From assembly GCA_013398055.1 (NCBI GenBank), contig VZRS01002633.1, positions 62,001 to 126,000 on the forward strand: a stretch of 64,000 nt of DNA. The letters run 5' to 3'. This DNA comes from Ifrita kowaldi. Taxonomy: Eukaryota; Chordata; Aves; Passeriformes; Cinclosomatidae. The position numbers and the translations under genes are program-made. The notes beneath the pieces were generated by a model. The model saw only the letters and a list, made by a program, of their open reading frames with translations, was not told the origin of the DNA and searched no databases. This document shows positions 52,101 to 63,532 of the stretch, piece after piece (position 1 is the stretch's first letter; every line of letters starts with the position of its first letter).

Positions 52101-55100
52101 AAAAAACCCTTTTTATTTGTGGTTTTAGTTTTTTGCATAGAGGTCGGTAGAGAAATAGTTCTTGGTTGCATGGTATGTGATACATTTAATCTTACTGTAC
52201 CTTGGTATTAACAAATAATGTTTGTTCTTACTATATAGTTGATGTTTTGTAAATATATGGCATTACTCTGATAATAAAATGTTCATCCTCAAAAAAAATA
52301 TTCCTGAGTTGTCTTCATGACATCAAAATCAAATTTGATACTACAGGCTGAAATACACTCAGCTCTTGTGCCCAGGAGATGGGGTGGCTTAAGACCATCT
52401 CCCATGTAAAGCTCTGACTGTGAATTTATTAAAGTGTATGCCACTGTGATTCAAAGTTGAGTTGTTCAAAGGCCCCTTTTTGAGAGCAGAAGTTTGCTGT
52501 TACTTTGACTGACCATATAAACCTAAGTGTGTTTATGGATTGTTCATGCCAAATCCCTGAGTTTAGGTAATTCCTTATGTGATTTAGAAGAGTAAAGATT
52601 GAGACCTCAGTCAGGTGTCTTGGGGCTGTGAGCAGTAAGTTTTAAAGATCTGTTATCTCTTTTCACGTACAGCTGTCTGACAGCAAGTGGAGCATGCTGT
52701 GCTGTAAGTCTTAAGATGACATGTTGGTGTGTTGCTCTGCTGATTTCTTAATTCATTTGTTAAATTCTTTTCCAGCTAGCTTCGTCCCCTCTTAGTGCTT
52801 TGAGAACATGGAAAGAAGGAAAACCATTCCTTTGTTGCTTGATTATGTGATTGCAGAGTAGGTTTCTCCTCTGAGTTTGCACAGTTCTTCACCAAGAAGC
52901 CAAAATCCAACTGATCCCTGGGAGCTGTTGTGCTGCCAGCTCTCAGCTGGTGTAAAAACAGTGTGGCAAAGGCATTTGTGGGAGAAAGGAAGTACAGTTG
53001 TGCTCTGCTGATTTTTGGCTGGACACAGATCTGTAAGGATTTATATCTAGCCAGTCTATGTATAAGAAGCTGCCAGAGTTCTCTAGCTTGCACCATGGCT
53101 GCTATTTTTCATTTGTGTGTTCCACAGAGTATCAAAAAAGCTAAAAATACAGTATCAAAACAGATGCTAAAGCTGTTAATTCTGTACCATGTATTACAGT
53201 GACTGCACTGTTAAGTCTTTTCCTTATGAATGAGTTAGTTGAGGGGAATGAATTTTGCGTGTTTGGGTATATATTAATTGAATATATAATTTACATATCA
53301 TTTGCTTTTCAGCTATGTCCTGGTTTTGTTTTCAGGTGTTTACTTCAGAAATGTAGCAGGAGTCTTACAAAACAAAGCAAGAATCCTCTGTGTTAATTCA
53401 TTTACTGAACAGGGAGGATGTCAAGGGGTTTAACTCACTTTTGTCATGGTAGTTTCTCGGTTTCTAAAGATGCTGAGGAAAGAAAACACATAGTTTATGA
53501 GGATTGCCATTTTTTCTAATAGCTGAACTCTTCAGAAACATTTTGTTTCTAAAAGATTTAACAGCACAATTCCTTGGGACTCATTATTAGGCAGATCAAT
53601 AGAGATCAATAGAGCTACTGTAAAATAAGTGCAAGGGAATATACAGAGTTACATCTGCTGACAGGTATAGGAATAGACTGAAAATAGTTAGGAATAAAAA
53701 AGCCCTTTTGGTTTGCAGCAGTGGCTGGAAGGAATTACTTGAGAAGTGAAAATTCTTGCATTTACTGACATTTGAAATCTCTCACTCTCCACAGTCTTAA
53801 TTTTTACTGAGATGCCACTTCTCTTCTTAAAAATAAATAACAATTGTTTAAAAAAAAAGCCCTGCAAGATGTTTCAGGCATTGATTTCATACCAAGCCTG
53901 TTTATTCAAGACAATCCAGCACTGTCTCTCATTACAGATTTGCTCATTAAATCTTGCATTCTTCATATTTAAAGATACACATATTTGATAAGCAGTTGAA
54001 TAGAGTAGTGATCTTGGACAGAAAGCAATACAGAAATTTAGAACTGTGAAATGCCTCAAATAGAGCAAGTAATTTGAAATTGAACTTGGGAAGAAATTCT
54101 TATTTAGTGTTCTTGCAGTGTGGAAAGAGCACTGATACTTGTCTGTGGTCAGGCCTCTTGAGTGTTGTGGATATGCCTTTGATTAGCAGTTTGATTAAAG
54201 GGTCATGTGTGATAACTGCTCAGGAATGTAGTGAGTATGTATGAAAAACAGGGATCCTGGATTTTGGTTACTCCATGCTGCCTTTCTTTCCTCAGCTCCT
54301 CCCAGGCATTCACCAGCTTAGGGCTTAGCAGGGGCTCTCAGAGGGAGACCTGGGTTTCCATGGGCCGGGTCAAACCCAGAGCTTCGCACCTCCCCGCTCA
54401 GCTGCAATGGCATAGGAGAGACAAACACTGAGGAATCAGAGGTGACCTGATCCAAATGGGTCCTGAGTCAGCAAAGAGGCTGACTGGAAGTTATCCGTAG
54501 AGACTCACTGTTCTTTCCTTGTGCAAGGCCTGAGTGTGGGATAAGTGATAGTCTTGCCTCAAATCATGTTCTACTGCCTTATTTTGTCCACGTGGAGTAA
54601 CCCATACCGCCTCACAAATTCAGGTCTGAGTGATCTGAGTGGCAGAGCAGAGGGAAGGTGGGACTAAAGGCAGGTTAAGACCTGTGGGTAGTGTCCCCTC
54701 CACCCCAACACTAGCAAAAATTTGGTTCCCTCCATCCCCAGTTCTCCCCCCGCTGCACCTTCATCTCACAGCCCTATCTCCCTGTACTGTTGCTGTCTGG
54801 AGGAGCAAGCTGGTTCCTTCGCTGTTGTCTCCTCCACACCTTCTTCCAGTCATCCATGGCTCTTCACTGTATCTACCTCCTGCCACAGATAAGCTGGGAG
54901 ATCTCTGTTCTTCCCATGGGTGGACCAAACCTCACACGTTGTTCCCCTTCCTTCACCAGGTTACAGACTTGCTGTGTGAATCACTCCAGACTCAGTGCTG
55001 GAAAATCATCTCCTCCCAGCAGCGCAGACTCACGTACCAAAAGCTCTGTGTTTCTGCACAGAAATACATGAAGGAGCAATTTTCACTAGGAAATGAAGGG

Positions 55101-57279
55101 AAACTGGGAGGATGGTCTTTAGGACCTGCCTTCCTTTGCAGCACAAAGTATACAGCTCCACAGCTATTTCAGCTGTATGTGCCTGTAGGAAAGGAGGCAG
55201 GATTTACATCTATTGCAATCATTCTGTACTAATCTGCGGGGAATATTAGAGACAAATTGTCTGACATTTAGGTTTAGAAGTAGTTCCCTAAATACCCAAA
55301 GTGTATTACTGCTAATGCTTTGATGCTAATTTGGTATGTTGTTAATATCCCTGCTTCTCTCAGGGGTAATGGTGAAATGCTGCACTTCAGAGACTTGGGC
55401 TGGGATCTGTGGTTCAGCTGGTGTAAATCCACGGTTGTTTTGCTTTTTGTGTGGTTAATCCAGGTTCTCATCTGTGAAACAGAACAGTTCATTGGCACAC
55501 TTCTTTCTTTTGTTTTAATGGGCTTGGAAAGACAAGCCAAATTCTGACTGCTGATCCATGGTTTTTACACCCATTGGGATCCATGGGATTAGCACAGATA
55601 TGTCAGAAATTAAGATTTAGTACTTTCCAATTTTTTTTCTGTATTTTTTCTATGAACTTTTTATTGCTTATGTTGGGTTCAGTGAATGTTAGGTCAGTAT
55701 ATACTCGGAGGGCAACATGACTCTGTCTGTATAGAAAAGATTGATTAATTGGTGTCAGATAGATACCCTTGCAGTTAGTTTTGAAACAGCAATACTACAG
55801 ATCAATCTGCTGTCTTCTTTTTGTTCCAAGAAAGTGGTTAAGAGGAAACACTCCAGTATATCCTCACTTACAGTTGTCCCAAGGCATTCATTCAAGGGCA
55901 TTAGCTAACTTATGATGATTGAGGAATGCCTCAAATCATCTTGCTCCAGTTAATCTTCCTCTGAAAGTGGTGACTGTAGTGTGGGGATGTCCAAGACATG
56001 GACCTTTAGCGCTTCACTAGGATTAAACTACTATTAACAAATGCAACCATCACTTTAGCTGCCACAGACATGCAACTGTGCTGAGGTTTCCTACAGGATC
56101 TCTTGTTTGGTTTCTCAATTTACTTCATTTGACTGGTGTCTGGGAAATGGGCACAAATTTGTTTCTGCAAAAATGGAGTTCAGCCCATGAGACAGGAAGT
56201 AGAAAAGATGCTCTTGGTGGAGAGCAGGGGCTTGGAGCTGTTGGTAAGAGCTGTGGGGCTTTTTTCTGCTATAACTCTCCTGACCTTCACCAGGGCTCTG
56301 TCCTCATTTAAGGTGAGGATATTGGTTGTGACAATAAAATTACCTGGTATTGGGGAAGTGCTCCAAGAAGGGCAAAGAAGGAGTACAGATAGAGAAAGCT
56401 TTGACCTGGATTTTTGGCTCAGGGACCTTGCCTTTTGGGCTCTGAGCCTGACTGCAAACAGAGACATTTAACTGCACAGTCCACAGACATATGCTATTGA
56501 GCATTGAAAGTCAGACAATATTAATGTTCCGGAAAAGAGAACCACAGGGCAAAGTTTGCACCATTTTCCATGCTTGTTGGAAACCCTGTCACTGGAAGGA
56601 ATTCATGTACTGCCATTTTACATTCCCTCTACAGTGTTTATCATGTGAATGAGTTATTAAGATGTGAATGCCTCATATATTCTGTAAATTACAGAGTAGA
56701 AACATTCGGCACTACTATTTTGACCTTTTCAGCATTCTGTGATTTGCTGGGCATGCCATTCCACATCTTTTGTTTACGGCCTCACTAAAATGTAGGGATG
56801 GAGCTGAGTGGGCAAACAGTCAAAATATATGAGGCTGGGAAAGGTCAGGGTCATGCATCACAGCACTGCTGTTCAGTGGGCAGGGAAGATTAAAATCTAG
56901 ACTAAGCATTCTCATGATTTTTTCCTCATTCATGGAAAAATAATAGAAAATTGTATTTTGTAATCTGTTCCAAAGGCAGCAGTGCAGAAAATTAAGACTG
57001 ATGGTATAATTTTTATTTCTTAAAATTTCAATATCATAATGTCATGATCTTAGAGGCTGTGAAAATCAAAGCTGTCATAGTCTTTCAAAAGAAGTGATAT
57101 GGAATTCTACCCACCAAATCTTTGCTTCATTTAATCCATGTTTGATAAATGTTGCTCTTACCTTCATCCTCAATACCCTTGTGTTTATCTCCATCCTACA
57201 GAAACAAATAGTTTGTATTAGGTAATTGAACTTCGACCATTAGAACGAGGTTGAGTTACAGTTTTCGTGTTAGATACTG
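49185..57279 (+). other. Intron of IL1RAPL2 downstream of the exon
   Basis: No further IL1RAPL2 exon was found. The next exon of the family should encode the start of the third Ig domain, with its first disulphide cysteine and an FFG-like motif, and nothing of that kind appears. A polyadenylation signal with a short A-run lies at 52273-52298. The longest gap-free open frame in the window (54639-55232) starts at GTG rather than ATG and resembles no family I know. Confidence 0.55.
52273..52298 (+). other. AATAAA followed by an A8 run: possible retrocopy or transcript 3' end
   Basis: AATAAA at 52273-52278 is followed 12 bases later by eight As (52291-52298). The upstream 250 bases are AT-rich and resemble a 3' untranslated region. 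A processed-transcript insertion would look like this, but I see no target-site duplication and no parent gene, and AT-rich introns produce such arrangements by chance. Confidence 0.25.
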
Positions 57280-57284
57280 TAATT

Positions 57285-58622
57285 TGTCATGGTTTGACAC
57301 TGGCCAAACGCCAGGCACCCATGAAAGCCATTCACTCAGAAAAAAATTAATGAAGGGCGCATGAGTTGAGATGAGGATTGGGAGAAAAATACCCTAAGGT
57401 TAAAATTTAAAGGCATAAAGTAAATTTATTATTAACAGAGTAAGAGGAGAAGTAAAATAAGCCTTTAAAACACCCTTTTTTCCCCCCAGCCTCTCCCTCT
57501 TTCCCACTGAGAGCGCAGGGAGACAGGCCATGGCGTGTTTTGGTCAGTTCATCACTCGAGATCTTTTTCACTTCACTCAGGGAGAGGAATCTTTCTTCTG
57601 CTATGCCGTGAGTCCCTCCCACAGACAAAGCAGTCTTCCCAGAACTGATGTGGCATGGGTCACTCATCCACAGGTGTAGTCTTTTAAGGATAGGCTGCTC
57701 TAGTTTGGAAGCAAGGACCCTCTTTCTTTATCTCTGGAAGCAGGGGCCCTCTCTCTGTCTTCAGGTCTCCCACTGGATTTCTCTGGCACTCACTCGCTCA
57801 GGCATGAGCACTTTTCCCACAGGCTGCGAGCGGATCTCTGCATCTCCCGCGGACGTAATGGATTACAGGGGGACAGTTTGTTTCACCATGGTCCTCACTA
57901 CGACTTGCAGAAGAATTTTGGCTCCGACTCTTGGAGCAGCTCTTCCCCCTCCTTCTCCACTAACCTTGGTGCTGCCATGTTGTTTTCTCTTATATGTCTT
58001 CACTTCCTCCTCTTCTCCATCTAGAAGAAAAACTGCTGCTCGTAGGTACTATTGCCAACAAGTTCCACTAATTCAAAGATTTTTGCAGCATCCCGCAGCA
58101 CCGAGAGGTTGATTTCGTTTAGGTTCTGCGTCACGGAATTGCTTGCCATGTTCCCACTGCCGGCCACATGGCCCCTGCCGCCACCGTGCAGGAGGTGGCA
58201 GCTGCTGCAGTGCTGGTGCTATTTAATGCCTCTCTTCATGTGGGGCACCGGGAAAGAGAAGCTGCCGCCCTTCTGCCCGTGGTGTGGCTGGCTAGGGGCG
58301 GCCAGGCAGGCAAAGCTTGCTGCGGGCTGCACTGAAATGGCGGCAGCGGTGGCACATTGCCACACACTGCGCCAGGATGCCCTGGCAGTGGTGGCTCGCC
58401 ACCCCTGGAAAAACTGCCCCTATGCTGTTTTGATTTTCTTCTTAAATATGTCATCACAGAGTTGTTATCAACTTCTCTAATTGGGCCAGCAGCATGTCCA
58501 TCTTCAGAGCCATCAGAGATTCGCTCTGTCAGACATGGTGGAAGCTTCCAGCAGCTTCTCACAGAAGCTGCCACTGTGGATGTCCCCTGCAACCAAAAAT
58601 TAGGCCATGTGAAACCAATACA
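57285..58622 (-). mobile_element. Long (about 1.34 kb) solo LTR of an ERVL-like endogenous retrovirus, minus orientation
   Basis: On the + strand the element starts TGTCATGGTTTGACAC and ends GAAACCAATACA. Read on the minus strand it begins TGTATTGGTTTCACATGG, so the ends are TG...CA with clear partial inversion. The flanks taatt (57280-57284) and caatc (58623-58627) differ only by two C/T changes and are a plausible decayed 5-base target duplication. On the minus strand there is a TATTTAAG-like box near 58441-58455 and an AATAAA opposite 57425-57430, about 140 bases before the end, which sets the orientation. I recall this family as abundant in songbird genomes. It is unusually GC- and CpG-rich for the window, especially 58080-58400, so stops are scarce and long open frames appear on both strands. 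None is supported as a gene. Confidence 0.85.
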
Positions 58623-58627
58623 CAATC

Positions 58628-59761
58628 CAATGAAGACCAAATGAAACACAGTCAAAGCAAGATTTCTCTTGAAATTAAGAGATATTTTTATTATCTACTG
58701 AAGACACGTTACGTGACTTCCCAGAACCTCTAATCAGATGGAAGGTAAAAAATAGAGGAAGCAGTAATCTGAGGAAAGGCAGCAGAGGTACTCTGATTTC
58801 TACCATACTTTTTCAGTTTAAAACAAGCTGCACAGTGAATGATGACTGTAACTTTCTACTACTGAGTATGTTTTTATTATCTGCTTATACCGTATGAGCA
58901 GCTTAGTAATTTTAACATGCTTGGCTCTAGTCCCATGAATAAGTGAATATAATTAGTCATGAAAACATCCACAGAGATCTCATTGATACACAATCAGGTG
59001 TGCAGTTACTTCAGCTCACAGGAGCCTAAATACTTACTTGAGCAATGCATTATATTACTCAAATATAAATTTCACTGATGGTCTTGCACACTGCATTAAT
59101 TAAAAGGCCTAAAAAAATTTCATTTTATATCTGGCAGAGTTGCAAATTTAAGCAAGCTGAATGTGCCACTGCTATAATGTCAGTGATTAAGTTTGTAAAT
59201 GGTGCTATGTGCTTTCCTGGCCAAATGTGATGCAACTGTTTGCAAACTCAAAGTGTTTTTCACATTTCTATGATCAAGCTCAGTGGTTTGAGTTGAGAAT
59301 TTAAATACTTAGGATGCAGTAATTTTAATTTTAACAAGGAAAAAAACGATGTGTCAAGCGTACTTTTTCATTGCTAGTGAGATGAGTAAATATTAGCAAC
59401 TATTCTATTCTCTGAATTTTGTCTCTCTTTATGAAGGAAAAGATTGTCCATGTGGATCTTTCCTTGGATACATCCTCTAAATGCTTCTGGACTTGACACA
59501 CTATTTTGAATAGTTTATTGCCAAGTCCTGAATATGCAGAATTTGAAAAGTGAAATTGTTATGGTTGGGCCAGCTCATCAAATCAGGATTTTTGTTTCCC
59601 AATTACGTTACTGACAACTCTTTTTAATGATTTCCTCATCTGCATTGATGAATTTGAAATCAAATTTATAGATAATATTCTGCAGCCTGTCATTCAAATT
59701 GTTGATATTAATAAACATTGCAGGCAGAAAACTACTTTGCTGTAACATTTGAGCACTGCCC
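58628..59761 (+). other. Intronic spacer between two LTRs
   Basis: About 1.1 kb of AT-rich intron with no gene recognised. The last 120 bases (59640-59725) faintly resemble the antisense 3' region of an old CR1/L3-type LINE, but the similarity is too weak to annotate. Confidence 0.5.
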
Positions 59762-59922
59762 TGTTGTGGGTTGACCCTGAGTTGATGGACAGTTTTTTAG
59801 ACTAATGACGCTTCTCGCAATTTACCTATTTAAACCACGTGGAAGGGGCGGGACTCCCTTTTTCGTTCTGGCCGGCCTGCAGGAAGGTTGGGGGCGGGGG
59901 GGCTCCGGGCCCGGCTGGGCCG
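59762..59922 (+). mobile_element. 5' part of an LTR, truncated by an assembly gap
   Basis: It begins TGTTGTGGGTTGACCCTGAG, a start I recall from songbird LTRs. A TATTTAAA box (59827-59834), an E-box-like CCACGTGG and an Sp1-like GGGGCGGGAC (59845-59854) lie in promoter-like order on the + strand. GC content then rises sharply, with a G-rich run at 59886-59908 just before the Ns. The 3' end is not visible. The sequence resuming at 60309 (ataaaacagtttc) could hold the polyadenylation signal of the same LTR, but no matching target duplication was found. Confidence 0.6.
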
Positions 59923-60308
59923 NNNNNNNNNNNNNNNNNNNNNNNNNNNNNNNNNNNNNNNNNNNNNNNNNNNNNNNNNNNNNNNNNNNNNNNNNNNNNN
60001 NNNNNNNNNNNNNNNNNNNNNNNNNNNNNNNNNNNNNNNNNNNNNNNNNNNNNNNNNNNNNNNNNNNNNNNNNNNNNNNNNNNNNNNNNNNNNNNNNNNN
60101 NNNNNNNNNNNNNNNNNNNNNNNNNNNNNNNNNNNNNNNNNNNNNNNNNNNNNNNNNNNNNNNNNNNNNNNNNNNNNNNNNNNNNNNNNNNNNNNNNNNN
60201 NNNNNNNNNNNNNNNNNNNNNNNNNNNNNNNNNNNNNNNNNNNNNNNNNNNNNNNNNNNNNNNNNNNNNNNNNNNNNNNNNNNNNNNNNNNNNNNNNNNN
60301 NNNNNNNN
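59923..60308. other. Assembly gap of 386 Ns
   Basis: A run of N follows directly after a G-rich, CpG-rich LTR segment of the kind that short-read assemblies commonly lose. The open frames reported across it are meaningless. Whether 386 is an estimated or true size is unknown. Confidence 1.
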
Positions 60309-61836
60309 ATAAAACAGTTTCTTTGTATCACAAATGTTTAAAGTTTGTGCCTGCTTTGTTTTTTTTGTTTCTTTTAATTCTTCTATCTCACACAAAAAAT
60401 CAGTAAGTAATCCATATTCCAAACCAAATTCAACCCGCTACATGCCCCAATGAAGTGAATGCATATAGAGTAGGCAGAGGATTTCATTTGTAAGTGCAAT
60501 GGGTACTTGTGGTTTAGTTTTACCTGAATTCACCTGCCTTTCCTGCTTAACTCACTTTGGAAACCGAGTTGTAGAGACTGCAGTGTGTGCAACAAGGAAT
60601 CTGCTTAACTAAGGATCATTGACCAAGTGCTTTTATTTAGGACTGTGGTTTAACTTTTCTAAATATCACCTGGCATACTGAGTGGTGTGTAGATATCAAA
60701 TTGTTATTCATCCTTCTGGCACATTGCCTCTGAGAGGGGATCTGTTGCATTTGAGCAGTTATTTCGAGGCAGGTAAGCATGCTGCTTCTCTCTGTGTCCA
60801 CATTTTAAACCCCAGCCTCTCACAATTCAGCTCATCCCTTCACAGCCTGACCTCTCTTGTGTGAAATGCCTCCTCAGTCAGAAGACTCTTAAACAAACTT
60901 GTGATTCCAAACACCTACGTTTTTTAGCAGCACTTGGGGCTTATCAGCTGTAGTGTTGCCTGTAAAAAAAACCCAGGAAATCCACAAGCGAATCACAACA
61001 CTGTAGTGTGTAACAATGGGTGTGGCTGTCTTAAGTTATTAGAACAGCTATTTAAGGAGACTATCAGTAAATCCTCCCTGGAAATTTGCAAGTATCTTGT
61101 TTTCTGTGCTAATTTTGTATCAGGACCTTGGTTCCCACCTGTCTTGTACAATATTCTGTGCCAACTGTGCAGTGAGGTGTTCTACCAACATTTCAGCAAA
61201 ACTGACCCTGCAGATTCATTTTTTCCTATGTGATATAAGACTCTTCTGTAACTAACTTGTAAATATTGGTGCATGTGCATCACTGTTTTGTTTCCTCTTC
61301 CGCAGTTATTTACCTTATAGTCTAAAGCACTGAAATCCCTGTCAGAGTTTCCATTAATCTTGTTTCTAAGGCCACATTAATTAAAGTTACAAGTATCTTT
61401 TGATTGAGAGAGCTTTGGCAAATTTCTGCTGCAAATAGTATTTTTGAATTGTGATTCTGTTATCCTACATAACCATCTCAAAAGTACATCATGTTCAGAA
61501 ACATCACTTCAAGTGTTTAGGGAGATGTTATCAGAAGTTTGGTCAACTTTTGGCACAGGAAAAATTACATGACACATGAGAGTAGTTGAAGGTCTAAATG
61601 ATGAACAGAGATGCTAAAACAGCATTGATACATCCAGGCCCAGTCTAGTTCACTGTGTTCTGTTACAGTACAAGCCAATGGAAGTTCTGTCTAGCAAGGG
61701 TATGTTCAGTCATACGAAGAAGCACCCATCATTAATGTGTTACAAATGTAGAGTAACTATTGTCTTTTGTTGTGTGTCCTAGGTTACAATGTAAGATGTA
61801 ACTGATAGTATGTATTCTATTATCATCCTCACAAGC
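60309..61836 (+). other. Intronic sequence between gap and next LTR
   Basis: No gene recognised. The first few dozen bases may belong to the LTR interrupted by the gap. The remainder is ordinary AT-rich intron with short open frames only. Confidence 0.5.
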
Positions 61837-62301
61837 TGTTAAAGCAGGTGGGCCGGGGCTCGTTATCTCCTACCATGACTCATCCCTGATAACTCCCTCT
61901 GGGGGCTATCTCTGTTTAATGGCCAACCAAGGACCCACCGCATGGCTCATTGAATTATATGAGCCCATTGTGGGATGCTCCGCCCAGGGGGAGGAGCCAA
62001 GCATTCCCACCTGGATATAATCTGGGGTTTGGAACAGCACCAGCAGCTCTTACCTATGGGACTCCCAGAGGACAAGGGCTAGACCACTGGACCTTCAGGT
62101 GAAGACCAGACCCTTTTCTACAGGATCAGTGCTTCAACAGGACCACTTCATGTGGACTGCTGCCACCACCATGACTAACAGGGTGTCAGGTTGTATCCTG
62201 ACTCTGTCAGTGTTTTTGTACTATTGCATTTATTTTAATTTTCCTATTAAATTATAATTCTGACTTGCGATCTCCCACTCGTTTGTTTTCAAACTAGCAC
62301 A
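61837..62301 (+). mobile_element. Solo LTR of an endogenous retrovirus (passerine ERV family)
   Basis: It begins TGTTAAAGCAGGTGGGCC and appears to end CAAACTAGCACA, a pair of ends and an internal order I recall from songbird LTRs. A gatataat TATA-like box lies near 62013, and an ATTAAA polyadenylation signal at 62246-62251 gives + orientation. The exact 3' boundary is uncertain. With an end at 62301 no target duplication is visible. An end near 62293 would pair caagc (61832-61836) with ctagc (62294-62298), one mismatch. No internal retroviral region adjoins it. It is CpG-richer than its surroundings and little decayed. Confidence 0.75.
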
Positions 62302-62758
62302 TTGTGTCAAAAAAATATGACCTGATATGTTTGCCATGGTATTATGGTACTGCCACCATGGCATGCCGTACAAAGAAATGATGCAATGATGTGAACTCCC
62401 AAAATAAAGCCTGCTGCCCATGATATCCAAGTGATGACACTTCAGACACACCTAGAACTCAAGTGTCAATGAGAATGATGTCTCCTGTAGGAAAGGATGC
62501 ATGGCCTCCTGCTCTGTGTTTCTGCTCTGACATGAGCTTAATTTCCATCTGAGGAGACATTGCTCTCCTTGTGTTCCTGTTTCTGATGGTATGAATAGGA
62601 TATATTTTGTTTAGATCTTTGGGAATTTTGAAAATATGTGTGAGGAGATTGCTTGCTGGGTTTTGTTGCTGTTCTTCTAATGAAAACCAGAGAAACATTT
62701 TAAGCAGGTTTTTGAGGTTTTTTTGACCAGACAATAATGAATGATTATGAGATCAAAA
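62302..62758 (+). other. Intronic sequence with no recognised feature
   Basis: Open frames here are short, AT-rich and unlike known proteins. I see no repeat or RNA gene. Confidence 0.5.
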
Positions 62759-63226
62759 GTGGGCAGCAGAGCAGCTGGCATGAGTAAAAACTTTTTTTTT
62801 TTTTTGCTATATCTCTGATTGAAATCACCAGTTTTTGAAGCCAATGCTGACTCTGTTGAATCTAATTTAGTTCCTGCATCAACTCAGTTGAAGCGTAGAG
62901 TGTAACAGGGAAGGGAACCAATGTTCTCTGGCGGAATGTCACATCTGCAGTGTCAGACACGTGAGTCCCCACAAACACCGGTTTTAATAAACAGCCAATT
63001 TGCTAATGCTCAGTTATGCCCACAAATAGCATCTGTTTCTGGCCAGTTGTCTACCTGAATATAGCATCCTTCTTAATCACTGAAAGCCTCTGTTGTGTAA
63101 CTAGTCTGACTCATTTTCCACCCAGAGATGGGAATTACCCACTCTGCTCTCTGCCCTTAATAACCTTGAGGGAATTGGTGGAAAATAGAAAGTCTGCTGG
63201 AACAGTTCCACCCTCCCTTCCAAGCA
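62759..63226. repeat. Direct repeat, copy 1 (probable false duplication)
   Basis: This stretch, beginning gtgggcagcagagcagctgg, is repeated at 63533-64000 with no insertion or deletion, even in a 14-base T run, and one visible difference (gaagccaatg here, gaagccgatg in copy 2). It contains ordinary intronic sequence and no gene. The repeat may extend past 63226, since copy 2 is cut by the window end. Confidence 0.97.
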
Positions 63227-63531
63227 AATAAAGCTGTCAGGGCTTTGATATGTACATAAAAATAAATACATTTTTAGAGCTGGGTGTTATTAAAATACCA
63301 CATTGGCTGAATGATAATTAGTGATGGACCAATGGAGCACCCAGGGCATTCCCACAGTGGATGTTGCTTTAATGATGGCTCAAAACAAATTTCCAGACAT
63401 TTATAGTGAGGTTGGATGCTGCTAAGAGAGAAACAGAAACACCTTCCTGACACCTGGAAGCCAGCACCACGTTGCCAGCTAAAAGGAACCTGGGCAGCTG
63501 ATCCAAGCAAACCTGGCATCACACACTTCCA
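63227..63531. other. Segment between the two direct-repeat copies
   Basis: 305 bases of intron with no recognised feature. If the repeat is an assembly artefact, this same segment should appear again just beyond the end of the window. Confidence 0.6.
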
Positions 63532-63532
63532 N
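63532..63532. other. Single-N assembly join
   Basis: One N sits exactly between the unique segment and the start of repeat copy 2, as expected where two overlapping contigs were abutted rather than merged. Confidence 0.95.

Noticed and set aside
54639..55232. Longest gap-free open frame (197 codons, +)
   Set aside because: It starts at GTG, not ATG, its composition is proline- and leucine-rich from a C-rich stretch, and it resembles no protein family. In 64 kb of sequence one such frame is expected by chance.
57648..58655. Overlapping long open frames on both strands
   Set aside because: They lie within the GC-rich interior of an LTR, where stop codons are scarce. They overlap on opposite strands and one starts outside the LTR at a TTG codon.
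59805..60422. Open frames of 157-198 codons around 59.8-60.4 kb
   Set aside because: They run through 386 Ns and so have no real translation.
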